NCBI RefSeq assembly: GCF_020193575.1
Contig: NZ_JADYVD010000036.1
Location: 21,922-85,921, forward strand
Length of the DNA stretch: 64,000 bases
From: Ensifer sp. IC4062
Lineage (GTDB): Bacteria; Pseudomonadota; Alphaproteobacteria; Rhizobiales; Rhizobiaceae
Direction: 5' to 3'
A program made the translations under genes and the position numbers. Positions 9,347 to 18,523 of this stretch are shown here, piece after piece. The number at the start of each line of letters is the position of its first letter. Position 1 is the first letter of the stretch. The notes beneath the pieces were generated by a model, which was not told the origin of the DNA, did not search any database, and worked only from the letters and a program-made list of their open reading frames with translations.

Positions 9347-9826
9347 TCAGTCGCCGTCCTCCTTCAACAGGGTGGCGATGATCCGCTCCATCGACTGCGC
9401 GACCGTCATACAATCCTCGATCGGTGAGCCTGTCAGCGACTTTTCGATGAGCGCCGTCTGGATCTCCATTGCCTCCTCGGTGAGCGTGCGGCCGGCCGGG
9501 GTCAGCGAGAGCCGCAGCACACGCTTGTCGCGCTCGTCGCCGCGACGCTCTATCAGGCCGCGCTTCTCGAGCTGCGGCAATAGCATGCTCATGTTTGAGC
9601 GACCGACGAGCAATTTGCGGGCGAGCTCCTGCTGCGTGATGCCGTCGAAGCGATAGAGATTGATCAGGATATCGAGATGCGGCGGCTTGATGTCGAGATG
9701 CGCGAGTTCCCGCGTCAATGTCTGCTGCATCAATTGGCAGGCGCGGGCGACGGCGATCCAGCTTCGGAAGCGCGGATGATCCCAGGGGAAGTGATGATGT
9801 TCTGTTGTCACTTGCTTTTTGTTCAT
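9347..9826 (-). CDS. MarR-family transcriptional regulator
   Basis: A 159-residue winged-helix repressor. The helix-turn-helix region reads ITQQELARKLLVGRSNMSMLLPQLEKRGLIERR, with the wing DERDKRVLRLSLTPAG, matching MarR. The ATG at 9826 is used; an in-frame GTG at 9856 would extend it by ten residues, but neither has a good ribosome site. It diverges from the alpha/beta hydrolase gene with only 47 bases between the starts. That gap holds two palindromes, one overlapping the marR start codon, which fits an autorepressor that also controls the hydrolase. The ligand is unknown. Confidence 0.88.
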   Translation of the reverse strand: MNKKQVTTEHHHFPWDHPRFRSWIAVARACQLMQQTLTRELAHLDIKPPHLDILINLYRFDGITQQELARKLLVGRSNMSMLLPQLEKRGLIERRGDERDKRVLRLSLTPAGRTLTEEAMEIQTALIEKSLTGSPIEDCMTVAQSMERIIATLLKEDGD

Positions 9827-9854
9827 CGTTGTACAATGATGTTCACAGTTGAAC
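9824..9854. promoter_or_regulatory. Candidate MarR operator pair in the divergent promoter
   Basis: Two adjacent dyads: an 18-bp near-perfect palindrome centred on TTGTACAA (9824-9841), directly followed by GTTCA-CAGT-TGAAC (9841-9854). A TACAAT -10-like hexamer for the rightward gene lies inside the first. Position and symmetry suit a MarR dimer; the assignment is inference. Confidence 0.6.
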
Positions 9855-9873
9855 ACTTCAAGAGAGTTTCACT

Positions 9874-10785
9874 ATGGCATCCTTCGCGGTCAAGGTCATC
9901 CGTCCGGCGCTGAAGGTCTTGTCTGCCGTCTCCGCTGAGGCTGCCGGCAGGCTCGCCTTCAGAATCTTCTGCCTCACACCAAGCCGCAAGCCGAAAAGTG
10001 CCAAGGAAGCAGCCTTGCTGAAGACGGCGGCGTCGACCATGGAACACTCGCGAAAGGTCACGCTGTCCTTCGCTGGCGGCTGGTTTGTCGCGCATCATTT
10101 CGCGCGGCGAGCGGGCGTCGAGGGCCCGCGGATCCTGCTTGCCCACGGCTGGGGTTCGCGCAGTGCCTATCTCGCGACCTTGATCGATGGCCTGCTGGCT
10201 GCCGGTGCGGAGGTGGTTGCGCTCGACTGGCCGGGGCACGGGGCTTCGCCGGGACGGTCGCTGACGATGCCGCAGGCGGTGAGGGCGATCGATGCGGCCT
10301 GGCGCCATTTCGACGGATTCGACGTCGCGATCGGCCATTCCTTCGGCGGCGCAAGCCTCGCCTGTGCGGCAGGCGCCGTCGTCTGCGACGTGCCGGCGCG
10401 GGCTCCGGGAAAACTGGTTTTGATCGGCGCACCGAGCGAAATGACTTGGCTCTTCAAGGGTTTCGGCAAGATGATGGCTCTCGCTCCCGCCGCCCAGGCC
10501 GCCTTCGAAGGCATGGTCGAACGCCTTTCCGGCCGCCGGGTCGAAGGCTTTGACGCAGCCCGCATTCTCGGCATCCTGAGGAAGCCGGTGCTCGTCATCC
10601 ACGCGGAAGACGACAAGGAGGTTTCCGCCGCTCACGCCCGCCGCTACGGCGCGGCCGGGCCGAACGTCGAGCTGTATTGGGCGAACGGTTTCGGCCATCG
10701 CCGCATCGTTTCCGCCGAACCGGTCATCGACCGGATCAAGGCCTTCCTCGGCGAAGAAACTGCTCGCTTGAGAAGAATCGCCTGA
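9874..10785 (+). CDS. Alpha/beta hydrolase
   Basis: A 303-residue alpha/beta-fold hydrolase. The oxyanion strand reads LLAHGWGSRS (about 89-98), the nucleophile elbow is GHSFGG (Ser near residue 153), the acid is probably in HAEDDKEV (near 249), and the catalytic His is in GFGHRRIV (near 275). The N-terminal ~60 residues (VKVIRPALKVLSAVSAEAAGR) are a family-specific extension with no signal peptide. The substrate is unknown; esters or small xenobiotics would fit control by the divergent MarR gene. The start ATG at 9874 has a GAGAG stretch upstream. It is followed 68 bases later by a flavoprotein gene on the same strand. Confidence 0.85.
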   Translation: MASFAVKVIRPALKVLSAVSAEAAGRLAFRIFCLTPSRKPKSAKEAALLKTAASTMEHSRKVTLSFAGGWFVAHHFARRAGVEGPRILLAHGWGSRSAYLATLIDGLLAAGAEVVALDWPGHGASPGRSLTMPQAVRAIDAAWRHFDGFDVAIGHSFGGASLACAAGAVVCDVPARAPGKLVLIGAPSEMTWLFKGFGKMMALAPAAQAAFEGMVERLSGRRVEGFDAARILGILRKPVLVIHAEDDKEVSAAHARRYGAAGPNVELYWANGFGHRRIVSAEPVIDRIKAFLGEETARLRRIA

Positions 10786-10853
10786 TGTTGTCATCAAGAC
10801 GTCATGCTATCCGTTGAAAGCGCATGCAAGAGCCGGCGTCACGGGGGGATCGA

Positions 10854-11462
10854 ATGGCAGTCATCAGCACGCTCGAGGAACTGAAAGCACTCTACGGCGA
10901 GACGACCGAGGCCTCGATCGTCAAAGTGACAAAGGCGCTGACGGCAGAGTATCGGCAGATGATCGAGGCGTCGCCTTTTGCTGCGCTTGCGACCGTTGGG
11001 CCGGAAGGACTCGATTGCTCGCCGCGTGGCGATGATCATGGTGTCGTCCGGGTCGCAGACGACAAGACCGTGCTGATGCCCGACTGGCGCGGCAACAACC
11101 GCGTCGACTCGCTTGTCAACATCGTCCGCGACCCGAGAGTAGCGCTAATGTTCCTCGTTCCCGGCTCGAATACGACGATGCGCATCAACGGTACGGCCGT
11201 CGTCAGCGTCGATCCGGCGCTCACCGGGTCCTTTGAGGTAGACGGCAAGCATCCGCGCAGCGTGATCGTGATCACGATCGGAGAGGTTTATTTCCAATGC
11301 GCGCGGGCGCTCATCCGTTCGCAGCTTTGGAATTCGGATGTCTTCGTCGATCCAGCGTCGTTGCCGACACCCGGTACGCTGCTAAAAGCCGCAAAGGCCG
11401 ATTTCGACAACGAAAGTTACGACCGGGAATGGCCCGGGCGCGCCGCCAAGACGATGTGGTAA
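10854..11462 (+). CDS. Pyridoxamine 5'-phosphate oxidase-fold FMN protein
   Basis: A 202-residue split-barrel flavoprotein. PFAALATVGPEGLDCSPRGD, the DWRGNNRVDSLVNIVRDPRVALMFLVPG block and the C-terminal SYDREWPGRAAKTMW match the PPOX-type subfamily of about 200 residues that binds FMN and probably reduces small molecules; it is not the vitamin B6 enzyme PdxH. The ATG at 10854 has GGGGGGA five bases upstream, so the earlier in-frame ATG at 10824 is rejected. It may be co-transcribed with the hydrolase 68 bases upstream and so fall under the MarR regulator. The physiological substrate is unknown. Confidence 0.82.
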   Translation: MAVISTLEELKALYGETTEASIVKVTKALTAEYRQMIEASPFAALATVGPEGLDCSPRGDDHGVVRVADDKTVLMPDWRGNNRVDSLVNIVRDPRVALMFLVPGSNTTMRINGTAVVSVDPALTGSFEVDGKHPRSVIVITIGEVYFQCARALIRSQLWNSDVFVDPASLPTPGTLLKAAKADFDNESYDREWPGRAAKTMW

Positions 11463-11513
11463 AAGCGCGTCCGATCCTTATGACCTGACAACAGGTCGAT
11501 AGCGGGGCAGCTC

Positions 11514-12584
11514 CTACCGGCGATAGATCAGCCAGTTGCGACCGGAATCCTTGCGCATTCCCTCCTCGAAGAGGACCGTCCGGTTCCTCCCGGCATTCTT
11601 AGCGGAATAGAGGGCAACATCGGCCTTGTTGTAGAGATCGACCGGATCGTCCGCCTCGGTCGCCATGCAGACGCCGACGGAGAGGGTGATCGGGCCGTAA
11701 TTGACGCCCGTCTTGGAGTTCTTGAAGGGCGTGCCCGCAAGCACGGTGCGGATCCGGTCAGCCGCCTGCAGGCATTCCTCCTGTGTAATATCGTGGAGAA
11801 TGACGGCGAACTCCTCGCCGCCGGTGCGCGCCACGAACGCGTCCCGGCGCAAGTTGGCACGGATGACACTGCCGACGGTGGCAAGGATCTTATCGCCGAC
11901 CGGATGACCGAACGTGTCATTGACCTTCTTAAAATGATCGATATCGGCAACGAGCAGTCCCGTGAAATTGCGCAGATGTTCGCTGTTGTAGACGCCGGCC
12001 AGGGCGTCGTCGAAGGCCCGCCGGTTGGCGAGGCGCGTCAGTGAATCGGTGTTGGCGATGCGCTTGTATTCATCGAGCTCCTGCCGAATGGCCTCCATTT
12101 CGAAGGATTTCTGGACGACGGTCTGAACGCGCTCCTTGCCCTGGTTCATGGTGTCGACGGTGGCTTCGGTCAGGATGCCGATGGCATGGCGCAGGATGTC
12201 GGCGCTCGCGGCGCTCTTGCTCGTCATGTTGAGATAGGCTTCGTCGAGAACCTTGTTGTAGTTCTCGAGCGCGTATTGCTCGTCCTGCAAGAGATTAACG
12301 AGCTCGGCCAGCTTGGCGGCAAGCGTGTTGTGCGCCCGCTCGATGCCGTGCGGATGGTGTATGTGGCTGAAATATTGTGCACCGATCGCGTCGAGCTCTT
12401 CCTGTGTCGCCCGGCTGCCAAGCGCTGCAAGCTCCTTCGACAATTGCGGGTTCGAGCCGAGATAGGCCTCGTAATAAAGCTCGTAATTACGCGGTATTGG
12501 CGCCACTCCCATCATTCGCATCGCGTGAGTGATCTGCGCGGCGATATCGGGCGGCGGCGTCTTACTCGAGGTTGCCGGTTGCAT
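11514..12584 (-). CDS. Diguanylate cyclase (GGDEF) with a degenerate I-site
   Basis: A 356-residue cytoplasmic protein. The C-terminal GGDEF domain (from about 185) has the active loop RTGGEEF near residue 254, the substrate residues DIDHFKKVNDTFGHPVGD, and ends ADVALYSAKNAGRN, so c-di-GMP synthesis is likely. Where the inhibitory RxxD site should lie, the alignment gives RRDA, so feedback inhibition may be lost. The N-terminal ~180 residues are helical with no recognised sensor or membrane segment (ELYYEAYLGSNPQLSKEL, LVNLLQDEQYALENYNKVLDEA), a pattern seen in other rhizobial cyclases. The ATG at 12584 has GGAGG seven bases upstream. Confidence 0.88.
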   Translation of the reverse strand: MQPATSSKTPPPDIAAQITHAMRMMGVAPIPRNYELYYEAYLGSNPQLSKELAALGSRATQEELDAIGAQYFSHIHHPHGIERAHNTLAAKLAELVNLLQDEQYALENYNKVLDEAYLNMTSKSAASADILRHAIGILTEATVDTMNQGKERVQTVVQKSFEMEAIRQELDEYKRIANTDSLTRLANRRAFDDALAGVYNSEHLRNFTGLLVADIDHFKKVNDTFGHPVGDKILATVGSVIRANLRRDAFVARTGGEEFAVILHDITQEECLQAADRIRTVLAGTPFKNSKTGVNYGPITLSVGVCMATEADDPVDLYNKADVALYSAKNAGRNRTVLFEEGMRKDSGRNWLIYRR

Positions 12585-12712
12585 ATGCAAACCTCCTTTA
12601 TTTATTCATTTCTAAATTCCGGTGATTTTTAGGGGGAAATGATTTGCGAAGTCTTAATAATTACTTGAGCGGATCGATACAATTCGATCAATTTCGGGGT
12701 GCTGTGCCTATA

Positions 12713-12815
12713 GTGCCGCGCGTCTTGTCGGACGCGCAAAGGACACTGTAGCGCTTGGAATTGCTGCATGTTTCCTCAAAATCGGCGACATGCAATAGCG
12801 CACGGCAATAACGGC
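12713..12815. repeat. Rhizobial intergenic palindromic repeat, copy 1
   Basis: GCGCGTC-ttgtc-GGACGCGC forms a hairpin, followed by AAAGGACACTGTAGCGCTTGG, ATTGCTGCATG and an AAATCGGCGACATGCA end. The same word order recurs near 42000, 60425 and 60790, so this belongs to a dispersed repeat family. It lies in the 281-base gap between fumC and the GGDEF gene. Confidence 0.65.
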
Positions 12816-12865
12816 GGCGACGGTTGCCGCGGCGCCGGTGATCGCGCCGCGGCAGTCGGGATCGA

Positions 12866-14257
12866 TCAGGCGGGGCTGATCATCGTTTCCGGTCGGACGA
12901 TCGCATCGAACTCCTCGTTCGTCACATAACCGCCGCCGACGGCTTCTTCGCGAAGCGTCGTGCCATTCTTGTGCGCAGTCTTGGCGATCTTCGCGGCATT
13001 GTCGTAGCCGATCTTCGGCGCCAGTGCCGTGACGAGCATCAGCGAGCGGTCGAGCGCCGCCTTGATATTATCCTCGCGCGCCTCGATGCCGACGACGCAA
13101 TGGTCGGTGAACGAAACCGTTGCATCGGCGAGAAGCTGCACCGACTGAAGGAAATTGTAGGCCATCAGCGGATTGTAGACGTTGAGCTCGAAATGGCCCT
13201 GGCTGCCGGCGAAGGTGAGGGCTGCGTGGTTGCCGAAGACCTGGACGCAGACTTGCGTCAGCGCCTCGCACTGGGTCGGGTTGACCTTGCCCGGCATGAT
13301 CGAGGAGCCCGGCTCGTTTTCCGGGAGCGCCAGTTCGCCGAGGCCGGAGCGCGGGCCGGAGCCCAGGAAGCGGATGTCGTTGGCAATCTTGAAGAGTGCG
13401 GCTGCGGTGGCATTGATCGCGCCATGGCTGAAGACCATCGAATCGTGAGCCGCGAGCGCCTCGAACTTGTTCGGTGCCGAGGTGAACGCGATGCCGGTGA
13501 TTGCGGCGATCTCCTCAGCAACCTTCTCGGCGAAACCGATCGGCGCATTGAGCCCCGTGCCGACGGCAGTGCCGCCCTGGGCGAGTTCGCAGAGGCCGGG
13601 CAGGGTCATCTCGATGCGCTTGATCGAGGACGCGACCTGCGCGGCATAACCCGAGAATTCCTGACCGAGCGTCAGCGGCGTCGCATCCTGCGTGTGGGTG
13701 CGGCCGATCTTGATGATGTGGTCGAAGGCCTTCACCTTTTCTTCGAGCGCCTTGTGCAGATGCTTCAGCGCCGGCAGCAGGTCGTGGATGACGCGCTCGG
13801 CGCAGGCGATGTGCATGGCCGTCGGATAGGTGTCGTTCGACGACTGGCTCATATTCACGTGGTCGTTCGGGTGAACGGGCTTCTTCGAGCCCATGACACC
13901 GCCGAGCAATTCAATCGCCCGGTTGGAGATGACCTCGTTGGCATTCATGTTCGACTGCGTGCCGGAACCGGTCTGCCAGACGACAAGCGGGAAATGATCG
14001 TTGAGCTTGCCGTCGATGACTTCCTGCGCCGCTTTGACGACCGATTCGCCGACCGCCGGGTCGAGGCGACCGAGTGCCATGTTAGCGCGCGCCGCCGCCT
14101 GCTTGACGATGCCGAGGGCTCTGACGATCGCGACGGGCTGCTTTTCCCAGCCGATTTTGAAGTTCCCGAGCGAGCGTTGCGCCTGGGCGCCCCAATACCG
14201 GTCGTTCGCCACCTCGATGGGGCCGAACGTGTCTGTTTCCGTGCGGGTCGATGTCAT
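12866..14257 (-). CDS. fumC: Class II fumarate hydratase
   Basis: A 463-residue TCA-cycle enzyme interconverting fumarate and malate without an iron-sulfur cluster. The superfamily signature [15 protein letters not shown] is present near residues 314-328, with [14 protein letters not shown] near 96-109 and [16 protein letters not shown] near 186-201 forming the rest of the active site. The length is standard. The ATG at 14257 is the only sensible start, giving [16 protein letters not shown]; a GGCAGG sequence lies upstream. It is monocistronic, with the GGDEF gene on the same strand 281 bases beyond its stop and a long gap upstream. Confidence 0.96.
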   Translation of the reverse strand: MTSTRTETDTFGPIEVANDRYWGAQAQRSLGNFKIGWEKQPVAIVRALGIVKQAAARANMALGRLDPAVGESVVKAAQEVIDGKLNDHFPLVVWQTGSGTQSNMNANEVISNRAIELLGGVMGSKKPVHPNDHVNMSQSSNDTYPTAMHIACAERVIHDLLPALKHLHKALEEKVKAFDHIIKIGRTHTQDATPLTLGQEFSGYAAQVASSIKRIEMTLPGLCELAQGGTAVGTGLNAPIGFAEKVAEEIAAITGIAFTSAPNKFEALAAHDSMVFSHGAINATAAALFKIANDIRFLGSGPRSGLGELALPENEPGSSIMPGKVNPTQCEALTQVCVQVFGNHAALTFAGSQGHFELNVYNPLMAYNFLQSVQLLADATVSFTDHCVVGIEAREDNIKAALDRSLMLVTALAPKIGYDNAAKIAKTAHKNGTTLREEAVGGGYVTNEEFDAIVRPETMISPA

Positions 14258-14774
14258 CGTGATACCTGCCTTCGTCTGCGGTTCATGAAGCCGAGGCGAG
14301 AACGCTTCTCAGCCGGTCATTACGCCCCGGTGCCGGGCATCTCTCTGCCCCGGCGAAGCAAGCTTGTAAAGGGGCGGGAAACGCGTCTCCGGCCCTACAA
14401 TCGTTTGAATTCCTACGGTGTGCCAGCAGGTTGGGCTTGCGGTCGGGAACGGTGGTGACAAACTCGTAGTCGCAAGAGTTGTGGCCTTTCCGTCACAATG
14501 CGCGTTTTCCTTTCTGCAGGGCCGGCTGTGCCCTGGGAAACACCGATGCGCGCTCGACGGACGCAAAATGAAAACGAATCAATTTTTTATGACGTTTTGG
14601 CAGCAGTGAACCGACGTGTTTTGGAACAGGTTTGACGAGGATTCGCCCCATCGGCGCCGGGCCGTTTCCTTTTCATTCACCATCCTTTTCTATAAGTCGG
14701 GGAGCACGAGGGCGTGGCGAGAATCTGGCACCGGCCGAATTCGGCGACAACGCAATACGGGGATGTTTGTTCTA
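14258..14774. other. Intergenic region without a supported gene
   Basis: About 517 bases between divergent fumC and the L,D-transpeptidase gene. Short open frames exist (for example 14418-14609), but none has a ribosome site plus plausible composition. I see no strong palindrome. It should contain the promoters of both flanking genes. Confidence 0.4.
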
Positions 14775-16673
14775 ATGAAAATTATCAAATCGGCAGCGAT
14801 TGTGGCGCTCATGTGTGGCTGTGCGGTTGCAACCATGGATGTACGACCGGCATCGGCGCTCACCCTGATGGACTTCATCCGCGGCGGGAAGAAGCGAACG
14901 TCGCCGGAGCACGCCCAGCCTGCCCGACCGCTGCCGGGGTTCGGCATGGTCGTGCCGCAACAGATGGATCCGAGGTTGGCTGCAAAGCCGCCGCGCGTCA
15001 CCGGGCCGCGGTACTATACCTACAAGGCGGAGCCACTGCGCCGGATCGCCACGGACCGGCTGCTCGATCCCGTCGTGACAGGTTCGGTGCAAAACGGCGC
15101 CTTGCCGCCGATGCTTCGCCCGCCGCTTTCGGATGCACGGCAGTTTCTCCCCGAGATCAACGTCCGCGCCACAGAAGCCGTCGCAAAGGCAGTCGAGAAC
15201 TACTATGGCGCCCGGACGGACTTCGTGTGGATCGCTGGTACCGGCGTCAGCGCGCGCACCAAATCGGCTCTTGCGGTGCTCGCGCAGGCCGCGAAACTCG
15301 GCCTCGATCCCCAGGACTATGCAGTTGACGTCCCGTCGGATACGTTCGATCGAGGTGACATGCTCGCCCGCGAAAAGGAGCTGGTTCAGTTTGAAATCGC
15401 GATGTCGGTTGCGACGCTGACCTATGTACAGGATACGGTCCGCGGCCGCATCGATCCGAACAAAATCTCGGGTTATCACGATTTCAAGCGCAAGAGCGTC
15501 GATCTCTTCGCATTCCTCGACAAGGTGGCAGGAAGCAATGACGTCGCGGCACTGATTGAAAGCCAGAACCCAAAGAGCGCACAATTCCTGGCTCTGAAGG
15601 CGGAACTTGAACGACTGCGCGCGCAAACGGATGCGACCCCGCGTGTGGAGATCGCTCCGGGTACACTGCTGAAGCCCGGCCAGACCAACCCGGAACTCGC
15701 CAATGTCATCGCCGGGATCAAGCTCAAGGCGTCCGAATCGCTGAAGGCCGAACACGCTGTCGTGCTCGCGAGCTATGAGGGAACCCCGGACTACACGCCC
15801 GAGCTGGTTTCCGTCGTCGAGGCTTTCCAGAAGGAACACGGTCTGAAGGCCGATGGCGTTGTCGGTGAGGCCTCGATCCGCGCCCTGACGGGCGGCGACA
15901 CCACTGCCAGCAAGATCAACAAGGTCGAAATTGCGATGGAGCAGGCGCGCTGGCTACCGGATGGATTGGGTAGCCGCCACGTCTTCATCAACCAGCCCGC
16001 CTTTACGGCGTCCTACACGGACCAGGGCGTGGAACAGTTCTCCATGCGCGTGGTTGTCGGCTCGAAGGCGAACCAGACCTACTTCTTCCAGGACGAGATC
16101 CAGACGGTCGAGGTAAATCCTTATTGGGGCGTGCCGCAATCGATCATTGTCAACGAGATGCTCCCGAAGCTCAGAAGCGATCCCGGCTATCTCGATCGCA
16201 TGGGTTATCAGGTCGAAGTCGGTGGCCGTGTCGTGCCTTCGTCTGCCGTCAACTGGTACGGATCGACCTCCTCGGTCGCAGTGCGCCAGCCGCCGAGCAG
16301 CGACAACGCGCTTGGCGAACTGAAGATCCTCTTCCCGAATGCTCACGCGATCTACATGCATGACACGCCGTCGAAGAGCTTCTTCAAGCGCGACCAGCGG
16401 GCGCTCAGCCACGGGTGCGTGCGCCTCGCCGAACCGCGCCGCATGGCCGCTGCGGTTCTCGGTACGAGCATTGACGAAGTCGGCAAGGAAATTGCGAGCG
16501 GCCACAACAAGGCCTTGCAGGTGCCGCAGAAGGTGCCCGTTTACGTGTCTTATTTTACCGCATGGCCGAACAAGACCGGCACCGTTGAATATTTCAACGA
16601 TGTCTATGACCGCGACATGTATATGAACCGAGCGTTCGACGCGACGCGCAACGCTCGCCGCGCCGAGGGATAA
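14775..16673 (+). CDS. Murein L,D-transpeptidase, YcbB/LdtD-like
   Basis: A 632-residue periplasmic wall enzyme. Signal peptide MKIIKSAAIVALMCGCAVATM...PASA is cleaved near residue 29. A scaffold domain occupies about 110-330. A peptidoglycan-binding helical domain lies near 335-380 (PELVSVVEAFQKEHGLKADG). The YkuD catalytic domain lies near 410-590, with HDTPSKSFF and the nucleophile motif SHGCVRLAEP (Cys near 551). These enzymes make 3-3 crosslinks, which are abundant in polar-growing Rhizobiales. ATG 14775 starts exactly at the signal peptide; ATG 14763, four codons earlier, is an equal alternative, and the longer frame to 14616 is unlikely. It is followed by a terminator and convergent gph. 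Confidence 0.92.
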   Translation: MKIIKSAAIVALMCGCAVATMDVRPASALTLMDFIRGGKKRTSPEHAQPARPLPGFGMVVPQQMDPRLAAKPPRVTGPRYYTYKAEPLRRIATDRLLDPVVTGSVQNGALPPMLRPPLSDARQFLPEINVRATEAVAKAVENYYGARTDFVWIAGTGVSARTKSALAVLAQAAKLGLDPQDYAVDVPSDTFDRGDMLAREKELVQFEIAMSVATLTYVQDTVRGRIDPNKISGYHDFKRKSVDLFAFLDKVAGSNDVAALIESQNPKSAQFLALKAELERLRAQTDATPRVEIAPGTLLKPGQTNPELANVIAGIKLKASESLKAEHAVVLASYEGTPDYTPELVSVVEAFQKEHGLKADGVVGEASIRALTGGDTTASKINKVEIAMEQARWLPDGLGSRHVFINQPAFTASYTDQGVEQFSMRVVVGSKANQTYFFQDEIQTVEVNPYWGVPQSIIVNEMLPKLRSDPGYLDRMGYQVEVGGRVVPSSAVNWYGSTSSVAVRQPPSSDNALGELKILFPNAHAIYMHDTPSKSFFKRDQRALSHGCVRLAEPRRMAAAVLGTSIDEVGKEIASGHNKALQVPQKVPVYVSYFTAWPNKTGTVEYFNDVYDRDMYMNRAFDATRNARRAEG

Positions 16674-16680
16674 AGGGAAG

Positions 16681-16703
16681 GGGCCGCATAGCGGCCCTTT
16701 CTC
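16681..16703 (+). terminator. Terminator between the L,D-transpeptidase gene and gph
   Basis: A 7-bp GC stem GGGCCGC / GCGGCCC with a 3-base ATA loop, followed by TTTCTC, eight bases after the stop codon. It overlaps the end of convergent gph. Confidence 0.7.
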
Positions 16704-17385
16704 ATTTGAGCTTTCGCGTGAGAAGCGTTTCGACCAGATGGGGTGTCAGCTCATCGAAATGCTTGATGATGCGATCGGGAGCGAGGCTCTCGATCGGCAC
16801 GTCGGAATAGCCAAACGGCACAGCAATCGAGGGCACCGAAGCATTCCTCGCGACAAGTATATCATTGAGGCTGTCGCCGACCATCACTGAGCGCTCGGCG
16901 ATGCCGCCGGCATTGGCGACGGTCGAAAGCAGATGTTCCGCATGCGGCTTGCGGACCGCGAAGGTGTCGCCCCCGGCGACGGCTGCGAACCGGCCGAGCA
17001 GGCCAAGTCTTTCGAGAAGCCGCGTTGCGAGCATTTCCGGTTTGTTGGTGCAGACAGCGAGCTTCAGGCCGGCATCCTGCAGCCGATCGAGTGCCTCGAC
17101 GAGACCCGGATAGGGTATCGACTCCCCCGGCATCGAGCCGTGATAGAAATCTACGAACTCCTTCATCTGCCAAGTAAGTTCCTCTTCGCTGAGTGCCTTG
17201 CCACGCAGCGCGAAGGTGCGCTCGATCATCGCCCGCGCCCCATGACCGACAAGATGAGTCAGGTCCGCATAGGTGACGGGCTCGACACCGGCTTGTGTGA
17301 CTGCATGGTTGAGACTGGCGACGAGATCAGGAGCGGTGTCGACAAGAGTACCGTCGAGATCGAAGACAACAATGGGCGGAGACAC
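16702..17385 (-). CDS. gph: Phosphoglycolate phosphatase
   Basis: A HAD-superfamily phosphatase of 227 residues with the chosen start. Motif I FDLDGTLVDT holds the nucleophile aspartate near the N-terminus; motif II is CTNKPEM, motif III the lysine in RKPHAEH, and motif IV VGDSLNDILVA. It removes phosphate from 2-phosphoglycolate, a by-product of DNA-end repair and oxygenase reactions. GTG at 17385 has AGG seven bases upstream and begins VSPPIVVFDLDG; an ATG at 17439 adds 18 residues (MKAHQRDVLQDF) without a ribosome site. It diverges from rpiA. Substrate assignment within HAD enzymes rests on overall likeness to Gph. Confidence 0.87.
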   Translation of the reverse strand: MSPPIVVFDLDGTLVDTAPDLVASLNHAVTQAGVEPVTYADLTHLVGHGARAMIERTFALRGKALSEEELTWQMKEFVDFYHGSMPGESIPYPGLVEALDRLQDAGLKLAVCTNKPEMLATRLLERLGLLGRFAAVAGGDTFAVRKPHAEHLLSTVANAGGIAERSVMVGDSLNDILVARNASVPSIAVPFGYSDVPIESLAPDRIIKHFDELTPHLVETLLTRKLK

Positions 17386-17706
17386 CGGGAACCTCGCTTG
17401 GCGAAAATCTTGGAGCACGTCACGTTGATGCGCCTTCATGCAACGCGCTTATGGCTTTGTTGCCATGCATCTCGTCACTCCAAAACCGTTGCACACTTTC
17501 GGACGACATGCATTGGCTGTTCGGGTATGCGAAGTGGGTGAGGAATGCAATGGTGCGGATCAGCGCAGGCTGCTGCGGGAATCCGGCAAAGCGCTCTTAT
17601 TTTGGCTTTTGTTTGCCGCGACGGCCGTGTAAGTGTCTCAGCGGAAATTGGACGGTGGCTGGCCCGCTTTGGCCTCGCCACGCGATCACGAGGGAGCGAG
17701 TGGCGC
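17386..17706. other. Divergent gph-rpiA intergenic region
   Basis: 321 bases with no credible gene. Short frames are present, but none has a ribosome site with family-like sequence. It should hold the two divergent promoters; I found no convincing operator. Confidence 0.4.
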
Positions 17707-18402
17707 ATGGACGCCCGCCAGATGAAGATCAAGGCCGCAGGGGCGGCGCTTGAATATGTCGAAAACGGCATGCGGCTTGGAATTGGTACCGGCTCGACCG
17801 CAGAAGAATTCGTCCGGCTGCTCGCCGAAAAAGTAGCGTCGGGCTTTCAGATCGCCGGCGTGCCGACGTCCGAGCGCACCGCCAGGCTTTGCCTCGAGCT
17901 CGGCGTGCCGTTGAAGTCGCTCGATGAACTGCCGGAGCTGGATCTGACGATCGACGGTGCCGATGAGGTCGATGGGAACCTGAGATTGATCAAGGGCGGC
18001 GGCGGCGCGCTGTTACGCGAGAAAATCGTCGCCAGCGCCTCGAAGCGTATGATCGTCATTGCGGACGAATCGAAGGTTGTCGACGTGCTCGGCGCCTTCA
18101 AGCTGCCGATCGAAGTGAATCCGTTCGGGCAGGTCGCAACGCGGCTGGCGATAGAGAAGGTCGCGACGCGCATGGGTATGACGGGCGATATCGTCATTCG
18201 TGCGTCGGGTGATGGCCCCTTCATGACCGACGGTGGTCACCTCATTCTCGATGCATCTTTTGGCCGTATTCCTGATGCAGATGCGCTCGCGGCAGAGCTG
18301 AATGCCATCCCCGGGGTGGTCGAGCATGGACTGTTCATCGGTATTGCGTCATTGGCGATCATCGCCGGTCCGGAGGGAGCCCGTACCCTGACGGCGTCCT
18401 GA
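17707..18402 (+). CDS. rpiA: Ribose-5-phosphate isomerase A
   Basis: A 231-residue enzyme interconverting ribose 5-phosphate and ribulose 5-phosphate in the pentose phosphate pathway. Motifs are all present: [11 protein letters not shown] (phosphate loop), TIDGADEVD with the catalytic aspartates, and [14 protein letters not shown]. The start at 17707 gives [12 protein letters not shown] and the normal family length; GGGAGCGAG lies about ten bases upstream. Its 3' end is 121 bases from the DUF2059 gene, so the two may form one transcript ending at the strong terminator at 19100. Confidence 0.96.
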   Translation: MDARQMKIKAAGAALEYVENGMRLGIGTGSTAEEFVRLLAEKVASGFQIAGVPTSERTARLCLELGVPLKSLDELPELDLTIDGADEVDGNLRLIKGGGGALLREKIVASASKRMIVIADESKVVDVLGAFKLPIEVNPFGQVATRLAIEKVATRMGMTGDIVIRASGDGPFMTDGGHLILDASFGRIPDADALAAELNAIPGVVEHGLFIGIASLAIIAGPEGARTLTAS

Positions 18403-18523
18403 GCCGATCCCGCCGCTTCCATGAAGCGTCGCGGATGGCACAGAAAATAGGTTTCCGCACATGTCTGCCTGGCGGCGGCCACTGGCCGGGGCGACAAGTG
18501 CCAACACAGGAGCATGGATAACA

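Noticed and set aside
12971..14458. A 495-codon frame opposite fumC
   Set aside because: The fumC frame carries every fumarase motif; the antisense product is arginine-rich and unlike any family I know. High GC at third positions explains it.
14418..14609. A 63-codon frame in the fumC to L,D-transpeptidase gap
   Set aside because: No ribosome site, odd composition and no recognisable feature.
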